Shown here in pieces: positions 34,157 to 41,624 of a stretch of DNA of 64,000 nucleotides (position 1 is its first letter; each line of letters opens with the position of its first letter). The position numbers and the translations under genes are program-made. The notes under the pieces are model-generated. The model searched no databases. It saw only the letters and a list, made by a program, of their open reading frames with translations, and was not told where the DNA came from. Source of the DNA: Streptomyces spinosisporus (GTDB lineage Bacteria > Actinomycetota > Actinomycetes > Streptomycetales > Streptomycetaceae); NCBI RefSeq assembly GCF_022698145.1, contig NZ_JALDAX010000010.1, forward strand, positions 62,001 through 126,000. The letters are read 5' to 3'.

Positions 34157-34339
34157 GTCTCTCGCGCTCCTCAAACAGCTGGGGGATCGGTGCTCGCAGT
34201 GAGGGAACGTACTTGAAAGCGCCACCATTCCCCGGGGTGGTATCCGGTCGCCGTGACGCCTGCCGCATTAGTACGACTGCAGGTGCCTGCCTGTGGACAA
34301 CCGCCGCACTCGTCTCCGGCGACCTGGCAGCATGGCGGT

Positions 34340-36547
34340 GTGACAGCAGCAACGCACTCCACGCTCTTCCCGCAGGTACCGGACTCGGCCGACGCGGTGC
34401 TCGAGGGGCTCGACCCCGAGCAGCGCGAGGTGGCCACCGCCCTGCGCGGCCCGGTGTGCGTGCTGGCCGGCGCCGGCACGGGCAAGACGCGGGCGATCAC
34501 CCACCGCATCGCCTACGGAGTGCGGGCCGGCATCCTGCAGCCCTCCAGCGTGCTGGCTGTCACCTTCACCAACCGCGCCGCCGGCGAGATGCGCGGCCGT
34601 CTGCGCCAGCTCGGCGCAGCAGGCGTCCAGGCCCGCACCTTCCACTCGGCCGCCCTCCGCCAGCTGCAGTACTTCTGGCCGAAAGCGGTCGGCGGCTCCA
34701 TGCCACGGCTCGTCGACCGCAAGATCCAGCTCGTCGCCGACGCGGCCGCCGCCTGCCGCATCCGCCTCGACCGGGGCGAGCTGCGGGACGTCACCGCCGA
34801 GATCGAATGGTCCAAGGTCACCCAGACCGTCCCCGCCGACTACGCACCCGCCGCCGCCAAGGCCGGCCGGGAGTCCCCCCGCGACCCGGCCGAGATCGCC
34901 CAGCTCTACTCCGTCTACGAGGACCTCAAGCGGGACCGCTCCGTCATCGACTTCGAGGACGTCCTGCTGCTGACCGTCGCCGTCCTCCAGGACCGGCACG
35001 ACATCGCCGAGCAGGTCCGCTCCCAGTACCAGCACTTCGTGGTCGACGAGTACCAGGACGTCAGCCCCCTCCAGCAGCGCCTGCTGGAGCTGTGGCTGGG
35101 CGAGCGGGACAACCTGTGCGTCGTGGGCGACGCCAGCCAGACGATCTACTCGTTCACCGGGGCAACCCCCGACCACCTTCTCGACTTCCGCACCCGCCAC
35201 CCCGGAGCCACCGTCGTCAAGCTGGTCCGGGACTACCGCTCCACCCCCCAGGTCGTCCACCTCGCCAACGGCCTCCTCGCCCAGGCCCGCGGCCGCGCCG
35301 CCGACCACCGCCTGGAGCTGATCTCCCAGCGCGAGCCGGGCCCCGAGCCCGGGTACACCGAGTACACCGACGAGCCCATGGAGGCCGAGGGCGCCGCCCG
35401 CCGCATCCGCGAACTCATGGACGCGGGCGTCCCGGCGAGCGAGATCGCCATCCTGTTCCGTACGAACGCCCAGTCCGAGACCTACGAGCAGGCCCTGGCC
35501 GACGCGGGCATCCCCTACCAGCTGCGCGGCGCCGAGCGATTCTTCGACCGACCCGAGGTGCGCAAGGCGGGCGTCGCCCTGCGCGGCGCCGCCCGCTTCG
35601 GGGGGAACGACTCCCTCCTCGACGACGCCGTGGACCTGCCCTCCCAGGTCCGCGCCGTGCTGTCCGGGGAGGGCTGGACGGCCCAGCCCCCGGCGGGCTC
35701 CGGCGCGGTCAGAGAGCGCTGGGAGTCCCTCGCCGCGCTGGTGAACCTCGCGCGCGACTTCGCTGCGGCCAGACCGGGCGCCACACTCGGCGACCTCGTG
35801 GCCGAGCTCGACGAGCGGGCCAACGCACAGCACGCCCCGACCGTCCAGGGCGTCACCCTGGCCTCCCTGCACTCGGCCAAGGGCCTCGAGTGGGACGTCG
35901 TCTTCCTGGTCGGCGTCGCCGAGGGCATGATGCCGATCACCTACGCGAAGACCGACGAACAGATCGAGGAGGAGCGCCGCCTCCTCTACGTCGGAGTCAC
36001 CCGGGCCCGGGAGCACCTCTACGTCTCCTGGTCGCTGTCCCGCTCGCCCGGCGGCCGCCCCAGCCGCCGGCCCAGCCGCTTCCTGGACGGGCTGCGCCCG
36101 GGCTCCACCGGCACGGCGTCCCGCGCTGCCGCGGGCGGGGCGGGAGGAGTCGAGCGCGGTTTCACGAGCGCACCGGCGGCCGTGCCGCGGCGCAAGCAGC
36201 GCACCCCGGCGCGCTGCCGGGTGTGCGGGCGCACGCTCACCGACGCCGGCGAGATGAAACTGATGCGCTGCGAGGACTGTCCCTCCGACATGGACGAGGG
36301 GCTCTACGAGCGGCTGCGGGAGTGGCGCGCGGACCAGGCCGAGCGTAGCGGGCAGCCCGCCTTCTGCGTCTTCACCGACAAGACCCTGATGGCCATCGCG
36401 GAGTCCGTTCCCGGGGACGAGCGCGAGCTGGCACGGATCCCCGGGGTCGGCATGCGCAAGCTCAATCGCTACGGGACCGACGTCCTCGCCCTCTGCGCAG
36501 GCCGCGTGCTCGTGGGAGAGGACGAAGGAGAGGACGAAGACGACTGA
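34340..36547 (+). CDS. uvrD2: ATP-dependent DNA helicase UvrD2
   Basis: A 735-residue SF1 helicase. Walker A GAGTGKT is at 44-50 and DEYQDVS marks motif II. The C-terminal part carries a tetracysteine module near 625 (CRVCG ... CEDC) followed by an HRDC domain (about 655-725), the combination that defines actinobacterial UvrD2. It unwinds 3'-tailed duplexes in DNA repair. The GTG start gives the usual N-terminus; a CAGCAT -10-like element 7 bases upstream hints at a leaderless transcript. The last residues are an acidic tail. Confidence 0.92.
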   Translation: MTAATHSTLFPQVPDSADAVLEGLDPEQREVATALRGPVCVLAGAGTGKTRAITHRIAYGVRAGILQPSSVLAVTFTNRAAGEMRGRLRQLGAAGVQARTFHSAALRQLQYFWPKAVGGSMPRLVDRKIQLVADAAAACRIRLDRGELRDVTAEIEWSKVTQTVPADYAPAAAKAGRESPRDPAEIAQLYSVYEDLKRDRSVIDFEDVLLLTVAVLQDRHDIAEQVRSQYQHFVVDEYQDVSPLQQRLLELWLGERDNLCVVGDASQTIYSFTGATPDHLLDFRTRHPGATVVKLVRDYRSTPQVVHLANGLLAQARGRAADHRLELISQREPGPEPGYTEYTDEPMEAEGAARRIRELMDAGVPASEIAILFRTNAQSETYEQALADAGIPYQLRGAERFFDRPEVRKAGVALRGAARFGGNDSLLDDAVDLPSQVRAVLSGEGWTAQPPAGSGAVRERWESLAALVNLARDFAAARPGATLGDLVAELDERANAQHAPTVQGVTLASLHSAKGLEWDVVFLVGVAEGMMPITYAKTDEQIEEERRLLYVGVTRAREHLYVSWSLSRSPGGRPSRRPSRFLDGLRPGSTGTASRAAAGGAGGVERGFTSAPAAVPRRKQRTPARCRVCGRTLTDAGEMKLMRCEDCPSDMDEGLYERLREWRADQAERSGQPAFCVFTDKTLMAIAESVPGDERELARIPGVGMRKLNRYGTDVLALCAGRVLVGEDEGEDEDD

Positions 36548-36560
36548 TTCAAACTCGTCG

Positions 36561-36600
36561 GAAAAATAGTTTGCGCATGCCCCAGCGATCCCCATAGGTT
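36561..36600 (+). promoter_or_regulatory. WhiB7/WblC-type promoter upstream of the wblC leader
   Basis: An AT-rich block GAAAAATAG (36561-36569) touches a -35 TTGCGC (36571-36576). After 18 bp comes TAGGTT (36595-36600). An AT-rich block just upstream of the -35 is the mark of WhiB7-activated promoters, suggesting autoregulation by the downstream wblC product. The predicted start is near 36607. A 7-bp hairpin (36665-36683) lies in the leader before the next ORF. Confidence 0.6.
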
Positions 36601-36711
36601 CTTGTCCACGGGGACGGAGGCCTTCTCGGAGGCCCCGATTCCGTGTTCTACTTGCATATCCGTCGGACTGGTTCATCCAGTCCCCCGAGACGCCGAGAGG
36701 AGGCGATTGAA

Positions 36712-37035
36712 GTGATCAGCATCAGCAACAGCACCGCCGGCACCGCCAAACTGACCGATCGCGCGATCGTCTCCCTGTGCATGCTCGGCGCCTCGAACCA
36801 GGGCACCGGTCTGTCCGGCATTCCTGCCGCCGGTCCGGCGTCCGCCCTCGTGTCTCTCGCGGGCCTTCCCGTCCGTGAGCGCAATGAGCGACCGATCAAG
36901 GCACTGGAAGCGGTAGTGGCACAGGCGAAGGCCTATGCCTTTACGGCGGCCGGTGCCGGAAGCCGGAAGCAGACGACGCAGCACCACCTGATGTGGGCCT
37001 TCCGTGGGCCAGATCCCTGGAGTGATCCAGCCTGA
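36712..37035 (+). CDS. 107-residue protein in the wblC leader, unknown function
   Basis: The GTG at 36712 follows AGGAGG (36698-36703) at good spacing. The product is MISISNSTAGTAKLTD and onward, with no recognised domain, signal or membrane segment. It is moderately Ala-rich with a basic C-terminal part. It lies between the WhiB7-type promoter and the terminator-like hairpin ahead of wblC. It could be a conserved Streptomyces protein, or act as an upstream ORF whose translation decides read-through into wblC, as in whiB7 leaders. The longer frame from 36643 lacks a ribosome site. Confidence 0.65.
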   Translation: MISISNSTAGTAKLTDRAIVSLCMLGASNQGTGLSGIPAAGPASALVSLAGLPVRERNERPIKALEAVVAQAKAYAFTAAGAGSRKQTTQHHLMWAFRGPDPWSDPA

Positions 37036-37047
37036 TCCTTGATCAGG
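37031..37047 (+). terminator. Small hairpin at the end of the leader ORF
   Basis: A perfect 7-bp stem (37031-37037 and 37041-37047) with a 3-nt loop that includes the stop codon of the 107-residue ORF. It is immediately upstream of a larger terminator-like hairpin, so both may be parts of one attenuator. Confidence 0.55.
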
Positions 37048-37059
37048 CCGGCGCCTTCA

Positions 37060-37100
37060 GGGCCGCGGAACCCCATCCGGGATCCGCGGCCCTTCTGTTT
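37060..37100 (+). terminator. wblC leader: Terminator-like hairpin in front of wblC
   Basis: A perfect 10-bp GC stem (37060-37069 and 37083-37092) with a 13-nt loop, followed by TTCTGTTT. It lies 112 bp before wblC and after the leader ORF, the arrangement expected for transcription attenuation of a whiB7-type gene. It may instead be a plain terminator of the upstream ORF if wblC has its own promoter at 37101-37211, but no clear promoter is seen there. Confidence 0.7.
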
Positions 37101-37211
37101 GCCCCACAACCGGGGACGACGGAGCGAAGGGGCCTCGGGACAAAAAAGAACCCGGTACCAGCCGACCACCGGTCCAACAGGGCCGGAACGACCAGACGAG
37201 GAAGACGAACC

Positions 37212-37580
37212 GTGCAACTCGAAGCGCACGCCCCGTCCGTACCGCCTTCAGACACGATCCCCAAGCCCGGCCCCACGGAGGACTCCACCTTGATCCCGCT
37301 CACCGCGCTCACCGCGCTCGACGACGCCATCGAGAACCTCGGTGTACCCGTCCCGTGCCGCTCCTACGACCCGGAGGTCTTCTTCGCCGAGTCGCCGGCC
37401 GACGTCGAGTACGCCAAGTCCCTGTGCCGCACCTGCCCGCTGATCGAGGCCTGCCTCGCCGGTGCCAAGGAGCGGCGTGAGCCCTGGGGCGTCTGGGGTG
37501 GCGAGCTGTTCGTCCAGGGTGTTGTTGTCGCCCGGAAGCGGCCGCGTGGTCGCCCGCGCAAGAACCCGGTCACGGCATGA
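37212..37580 (+). CDS. wblC: WblC (WhiB7) transcriptional activator of intrinsic antibiotic resistance
   Basis: A 122-residue Wbl protein with four cluster cysteines (Cys49, Cys72, Cys75, Cys81) for a redox-sensitive 4Fe-4S, the G[VI]WGG turn (93-97) and a C-terminal AT-hook RGRPRK (112-117) that defines the WhiB7 subclass. It binds the primary sigma factor and AT-rich DNA upstream of -35 elements to induce resistance genes when translation is inhibited. GTG start with GAGGAAG upstream. The stop overlaps the next gene. Confidence 0.95.
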   Translation: MQLEAHAPSVPPSDTIPKPGPTEDSTLIPLTALTALDDAIENLGVPVPCRSYDPEVFFAESPADVEYAKSLCRTCPLIEACLAGAKERREPWGVWGGELFVQGVVVARKRPRGRPRKNPVTA

Positions 37581-37900
37581 ACATCACCGGAACGATCGAC
37601 CGCCCCCTCACGAACGACCCCAAGAAGCAGGCCCCGATGAAGCCGTCCACCCATGAGCCCTCCGGCTCCGCGATCGAAGACCTCACCACCACCGGCGTGA
37701 CCGGCTCGCGCCAGAACAGGACCCGAGAGATGCAACTCATCCCAGAAGCCATGGCTCGTGCGCATATGCACGAGCGGCTGCATGAGGCCGAGCGGGAACG
37801 CCGGGCCGTGAGCCTGGTGGTCGCCCGCCGGATGCAGCGCCGGGCCGAGCGCGCCTCGCGGCGTGCTCGCCGCGCGCTCGCCGTGGCGGTCATGCAGTAG
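37577..37900 (+). CDS. Basic 107-residue protein coupled to wblC
   Basis: Starts inside the wblC stop (ATGA), so it is translationally coupled. The C-terminal half (about 55-105) is a highly charged Arg/Glu/Ala helix, probably coiled or nucleic-acid-binding. The N-terminal half is polar and likely disordered. No family is recognised. Its position makes a role in the WblC response possible, but this rests on context alone. Confidence 0.75.
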   Translation: MNITGTIDRPLTNDPKKQAPMKPSTHEPSGSAIEDLTTTGVTGSRQNRTREMQLIPEAMARAHMHERLHEAERERRAVSLVVARRMQRRAERASRRARRALAVAVMQ

Positions 37901-37954
37901 ACAAACGACACCTGAAGCGGTGGCCTCCCCGACCGGGAGGCGGTAGCTGCCCCT

Positions 37955-37986
37955 GGGGGCCGGTCCGGCCGAACGGACCGGCCCCC
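37955..37986. terminator. Bidirectional terminator after the wblC operon
   Basis: A perfect 13-bp stem (37955-37967 and 37974-37986) with a 6-nt loop, between convergent genes ending at 37900 and 38013. A weaker 6-bp hairpin lies just upstream. Confidence 0.9.
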
Positions 37987-38012
37987 GCGCTGCGTTCACA
38001 CGGCAGCGGTTC

Positions 38013-39374
38013 TCACGCCTCGACGGCTTCCTCCTCGTCCGCCTCCACCACGAACCCCGGCAGCCACTCCTCCAACTCCTCGCGCAGCCGCACCGTCGCC
38101 CCCAACTGGCACAGCACACCGATCGTGCTCAGCGTGACGCGGTGTATCAGCAGATAGGCCGGCGGGAGATTGAGCTGCTTGCCCAGCTGGTACGCGGGGG
38201 AGCGGGGGTCGGCGATCCGGGCTGCCTGGCTGCGCATCCAGCCGCGGGTGAAGGTGAACTCGTCGGCCCTGGCCGGTTCGATGATCGGCAGGAGATAGTC
38301 GAGGACGGCGCTCGGATCCAGCTCTATGGATTCCTTGACGAAGCCCTCCGTGCACAGGAGGTCGTAGACGGCCTCCGCCTCGCCGTCGAGTGTCATCCGC
38401 AGAGAGTTGCCGATGGGGGTGGGCAGGCCGCCCGGGAGACGGTCGACCGTGCCGAAGTCCAGTACGCCCAGGCGCCATTGCTCCTCGTCGTCCGGGCCGC
38501 CCGGCAGCAGGCGGAAGTTGCCCGGGTGCGGGTCGGCGTGCAGCAGACCGGTGCGGGCCGGGCCGGAGAAGAGGAAGCGGGCCAGGAGCTGGCCGGCCCG
38601 GTCCCGCTGTTCCTGGGTGCCCTCCGAGATGATCTCCGACAGCGGTATGCCGTCGATCCACTCGGTGATCAGCACCTGGTCGCACTGGTGGACAACGCCG
38701 GGCACCAGGACGTCCGGGTCGTCCGCGAACTCCTCGGCGTGGGCCTGCTGGGCCTGGGCCTCCAGGGCGTAGTCCAGCTCCTCGGAGACGCGGTCCCTGA
38801 GCTCCGCGATCAGCGGTTTGATGTCCATGCCGGGGATGAGCGGCCCCAACAGGCGGGCGAACCGGCTCAATTGCCCCAGGTCGGACAGAAGGGCGTCGCC
38901 GGCTCCCGGGTACTGGACCTTGACCGCCACCTCGCGGCCGTCGTGCCACACCCCGCGGTGCACCTGTCCGATCGAGGCCGCCGCGGCGGGCTTGTCCTCG
39001 AACTCGAGGAACAGCTCGGCCCAGTCCTCGCCGAGCCGCTCGCCCAGCACCCGGTGCACGGTGCTGGTCGGCATCGGCGGCGCCGCCTCCTGCAGCTTCG
39101 TCAGCGCCGCGCGGTAGGGACCGGCGACCTCCTCGGGCAGTGCGGACTCGAAGACCGACAGGGCCTGGCCGAACTTCATGGCGCCGCCCTTGAGCTCGCC
39201 GAGCACCTTGAACAGCTGCTCCGCCGTGCGCTGTTGCATTTCGCGGCCGACGATCTCCGCGGACTCGCCGACGATCCGCTTGCCGAGCCCCCAGGTGGCC
39301 CGCCCGGCGAAGCCGAGCGGAAGCGCGGCGAGCTTGGCGGTCCGGGTGACCGCCTTGCGCGGAAGATCAGACAT
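38013..39374 (-). CDS. ABC1/UbiB (AarF) family kinase-like protein
   Basis: A 453-residue atypical kinase of the ABC1/ADCK/UbiB family. It shows the family KFGQ element (AMKFGQALS), the Ala-rich nucleotide loop (AAASIGQVHRG), the VAVKVQYPG lysine, catalytic HADPHPGN and the metal site DFGTVDR. These proteins bind ATP and act in quinone or lipid biology; the substrate here is unknown. The ATG follows GGAGGG and lies inside the 3' end of the upstream ThiF-fold gene (8-bp overlap), so the two are cotranscribed. A short acidic tail ends the protein. Confidence 0.9.
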   Translation of the reverse strand: MSDLPRKAVTRTAKLAALPLGFAGRATWGLGKRIVGESAEIVGREMQQRTAEQLFKVLGELKGGAMKFGQALSVFESALPEEVAGPYRAALTKLQEAAPPMPTSTVHRVLGERLGEDWAELFLEFEDKPAAAASIGQVHRGVWHDGREVAVKVQYPGAGDALLSDLGQLSRFARLLGPLIPGMDIKPLIAELRDRVSEELDYALEAQAQQAHAEEFADDPDVLVPGVVHQCDQVLITEWIDGIPLSEIISEGTQEQRDRAGQLLARFLFSGPARTGLLHADPHPGNFRLLPGGPDDEEQWRLGVLDFGTVDRLPGGLPTPIGNSLRMTLDGEAEAVYDLLCTEGFVKESIELDPSAVLDYLLPIIEPARADEFTFTRGWMRSQAARIADPRSPAYQLGKQLNLPPAYLLIHRVTLSTIGVLCQLGATVRLREELEEWLPGFVVEADEEEAVEA

Positions 39375-40689
39375 GCGCCCTCCAAGTCCCTGCCGGTCGC
39401 GCCACGTCTGCCTCACGGCACAACTTTCCCGGCGACCGCTGCCCCGCCATTGTCTCGTGTGACTCCTCGTCCTTTGAGGGGCGTTCACCCTTTCCTTTCT
39501 CCGCTGTCCCGCAGGGGCATGCGGGATGTGCCCAGACGGGCCGGGCGTGCCAGGTCAGACCCGGTAGCGAGACCTCCCAGCGCGCGCCTGCGGTCGTCGG
39601 GAGCTGCCCGTCCAGGAAGGAGAGCGCGTGCGCGGCCGCCAGCCCGGCGACCGTTGTGGCAAGTGTCACATCGCAGGCGCGCCCCGGGCGAGACCCGCCG
39701 GAGCGCCACTGGGCGACCAGCCGGGGCCAGGCCGGATCCCGGTCGGTGCGCGCCTCGTGCAGACAGCCCGCGCAGCTGGTCTCTCCGGGCAGGACGAGGG
39801 GGCCGACGACGCCCGTCGCCTCCACGACCCCTGCGTACAGATGCGGCGTGCCCGAGGCGATGAGCGGTTCCGCGGTGGACGGCGCGGGCGCGTGCACGGC
39901 GACGTCGTCGCGCGGGGCCAGGATCACCAGGGAGAAGCCGGGCTCGCCGGCCGAGAGCCGGTCGGCACGGCCGCGCCGGGGCGGCCGGTCCGGCGCGGCC
40001 CGGCGTACGGCCCGGCGGGCCGCTTCCTCCCTGCGCTCGCCGACGGACTCGGCGGGCAGGCCGCCCGGCGCCACGTCCCCCGCCTCGACCCGGCCGACGT
40101 CCCGCACGTCGACCTCCCCGATCCCCGCGCCCGCCAGCAGTGAGGCGAGCACCGTGCCCACCCGGCCGGCGCCCCGTACCTGGACGCGCAGCGAGCGGCG
40201 CGCGGCCAGGCGTGCGATCGCCTCGCCCGGTTCGGTGGTGAGCAGCGAGAGCGAGGCGAGATCCGGGCGCAGCCGGGCCATGACCTCCTTCCTGCTCCGC
40301 AGTTCGTCGGCGGCCGGCCCTCCGCCCCTGGCGTCGTCCAGGAGGCCCGCTCGCGCCAGCCGCTCCACCAGTTGGTCGACATGCCCGTCGGGCAGATCCA
40401 TCCGGCGCCCCTCCTCGCGCAGAAGAGGCAGCCCGCGGGTGCCGTTGAGGAGATCGAGAAAGCTGCCCGTCGCCGTGTCCACCGGTCCCAGCGTCAGCGC
40501 ATGCGCCGGTGCCATCCCGAACTGCACCGTGTTGAGATCGCGCCATCCGCGCCTGAGCGCCGGCTTCACCGCCGGAGCGATCAGAGCGGCCGCAGCCGTA
40601 GAACCGGCCGGCGCACCCGGCGCACCCGGCGCACCCGGCGCACCCGGCGCTTCCGATGCAGCCGGAATCATCGCTTCCATCGCGTCCAT
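39367..40689 (-). CDS. ThiF/E1-fold adenylyltransferase-like protein
   Basis: A 440-residue protein. An N-terminal region carries a run of Gly-Ala-Pro repeats from a 9-bp DNA repeat (near 40611-40650) and a winged-helix-like part. A Rossmann segment follows (GAGRVGTVLASLLAGAG). Further on are a CAGC pair and a CPCG pair that could bind zinc as in E1 enzymes. The usual ThiF catalytic Arg/Lys pattern is hard to trace, and no sulfur-carrier or YcaO partner gene is adjacent. The ATG at 40689 is preferred; GTG 40692 is adjacent. Function unassigned. Confidence 0.72.
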   Translation of the reverse strand: MDAMEAMIPAASEAPGAPGAPGAPGAPAGSTAAAALIAPAVKPALRRGWRDLNTVQFGMAPAHALTLGPVDTATGSFLDLLNGTRGLPLLREEGRRMDLPDGHVDQLVERLARAGLLDDARGGGPAADELRSRKEVMARLRPDLASLSLLTTEPGEAIARLAARRSLRVQVRGAGRVGTVLASLLAGAGIGEVDVRDVGRVEAGDVAPGGLPAESVGERREEAARRAVRRAAPDRPPRRGRADRLSAGEPGFSLVILAPRDDVAVHAPAPSTAEPLIASGTPHLYAGVVEATGVVGPLVLPGETSCAGCLHEARTDRDPAWPRLVAQWRSGGSRPGRACDVTLATTVAGLAAAHALSFLDGQLPTTAGARWEVSLPGLTWHARPVWAHPACPCGTAEKGKGERPSKDEESHETMAGQRSPGKLCREADVARPAGTWRAHV

Positions 40690-40898
40690 CACAAGCCCCC
40701 GTAATCTCCGCAGAACATCCCCGTTCGCCGGCCGAGCCCGGTCATGGCTTCGTCCGGCAGGAACCAGCATGCCCAAACCGGCCGACAGCCACCGAAAGTT
40801 GTCCACAAGCAGCGAGGATTCGTCGTACAAATCAAACGCCCGGTGGGCGATCCGCACGGAACCGTCCCGGAGTCGGGACTTCCCCCATGTGCAACGGG

Positions 40899-40904
40899 TA
40901 ACGT
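40899..40904 (+). promoter_or_regulatory. Candidate -10 element for a leaderless start
   Basis: TAACGT ends 7 bases before GTG 40911. The region 40690-40910 upstream lies between divergent genes and has no other ORF of note. Confidence 0.45.
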
Positions 40905-40910
40905 CGGGGC

Positions 40911-41507
40911 GTGCCCGCCGACCCACTGCACAGCGCCAGAACGCCACAGCGCAGTACGACGAGCCAGCCGCCGAGCGGCTCGGGGGCGAGCGCGATCGAG
41001 GTCCGCAGGAGCGCCCGTCGACGCAGGACGGTCTCCGCGTACCGCGAGGGCGATCGCACCGTTGTACTCATCCCTGCCCGGATGTCCGAGGCGGAGGAGC
41101 AGCGCTGGGTGACCGTCATGCTCGACAAGCTGGCCGCCCAGGAGAGCAAGCGGGTCCTCGGCGACGACGAGCTGGCCGAGCGCGCCGAGCGGCTGTCGGC
41201 CCAGTACTTCGACGGACGCGCCCGGCCCACCTCGGTGCGCTGGGTCACCAACCAGAACACGCGCTGGGGCTCGTGCACCCCCTCCGAGGGCAGCATCCGC
41301 CTCTCGCACCGGCTGCAGGGCATGCCCGAGTACGTCGTCGACTACGTTCTCGTCCACGAGCTCGCGCATCTGCTCGTGCCCGGACACGGGCCCCGCTTCT
41401 GGCGCCTCCTGGAGGCGTATCCGCGCACCGAACGCGCCCGGGGCTATCTCGAAGGCGTGGTCGCCGCCGAACGGCTGCCGCATCTGCCCGGCGCCCGCGG
41501 GGAGTGA
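40911..41507 (+). CDS. YgjP-type (DUF45) zinc metallopeptidase-like protein
   Basis: A 198-residue protein with a basic, Ser-rich N-terminus (1-40) and a YgjP-like metallopeptidase domain. The motif HELAHLLVPGH gives His149, Glu150, His153 and His159, and the domain has the typical NTRWGSCTP segment before it. No signal peptide is evident, so it acts in the cytoplasm. The natural substrate of this family is not known. Divergent from the ThiF-fold gene. Confidence 0.87.
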   Translation: MPADPLHSARTPQRSTTSQPPSGSGASAIEVRRSARRRRTVSAYREGDRTVVLIPARMSEAEEQRWVTVMLDKLAAQESKRVLGDDELAERAERLSAQYFDGRARPTSVRWVTNQNTRWGSCTPSEGSIRLSHRLQGMPEYVVDYVLVHELAHLLVPGHGPRFWRLLEAYPRTERARGYLEGVVAAERLPHLPGARGE

Positions 41508-41624
41508 GCGCCGCCCCCGGGCGGTGGTTGTGTACCGGGTCTGTACCGACTTCATCCGGTGTCCGAGTTTGCCGTTAGCCTGGCGCGACGCACTCACATT
41601 CGGGATGGGGGACGGTCGTTACGC

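Noticed and set aside
37001..37211. Separate strong promoter directly in front of wblC
   Set aside because: The AAAAAAG stretch near 37142 looked suggestive, but no -35/-10 pair at acceptable spacing could be found.
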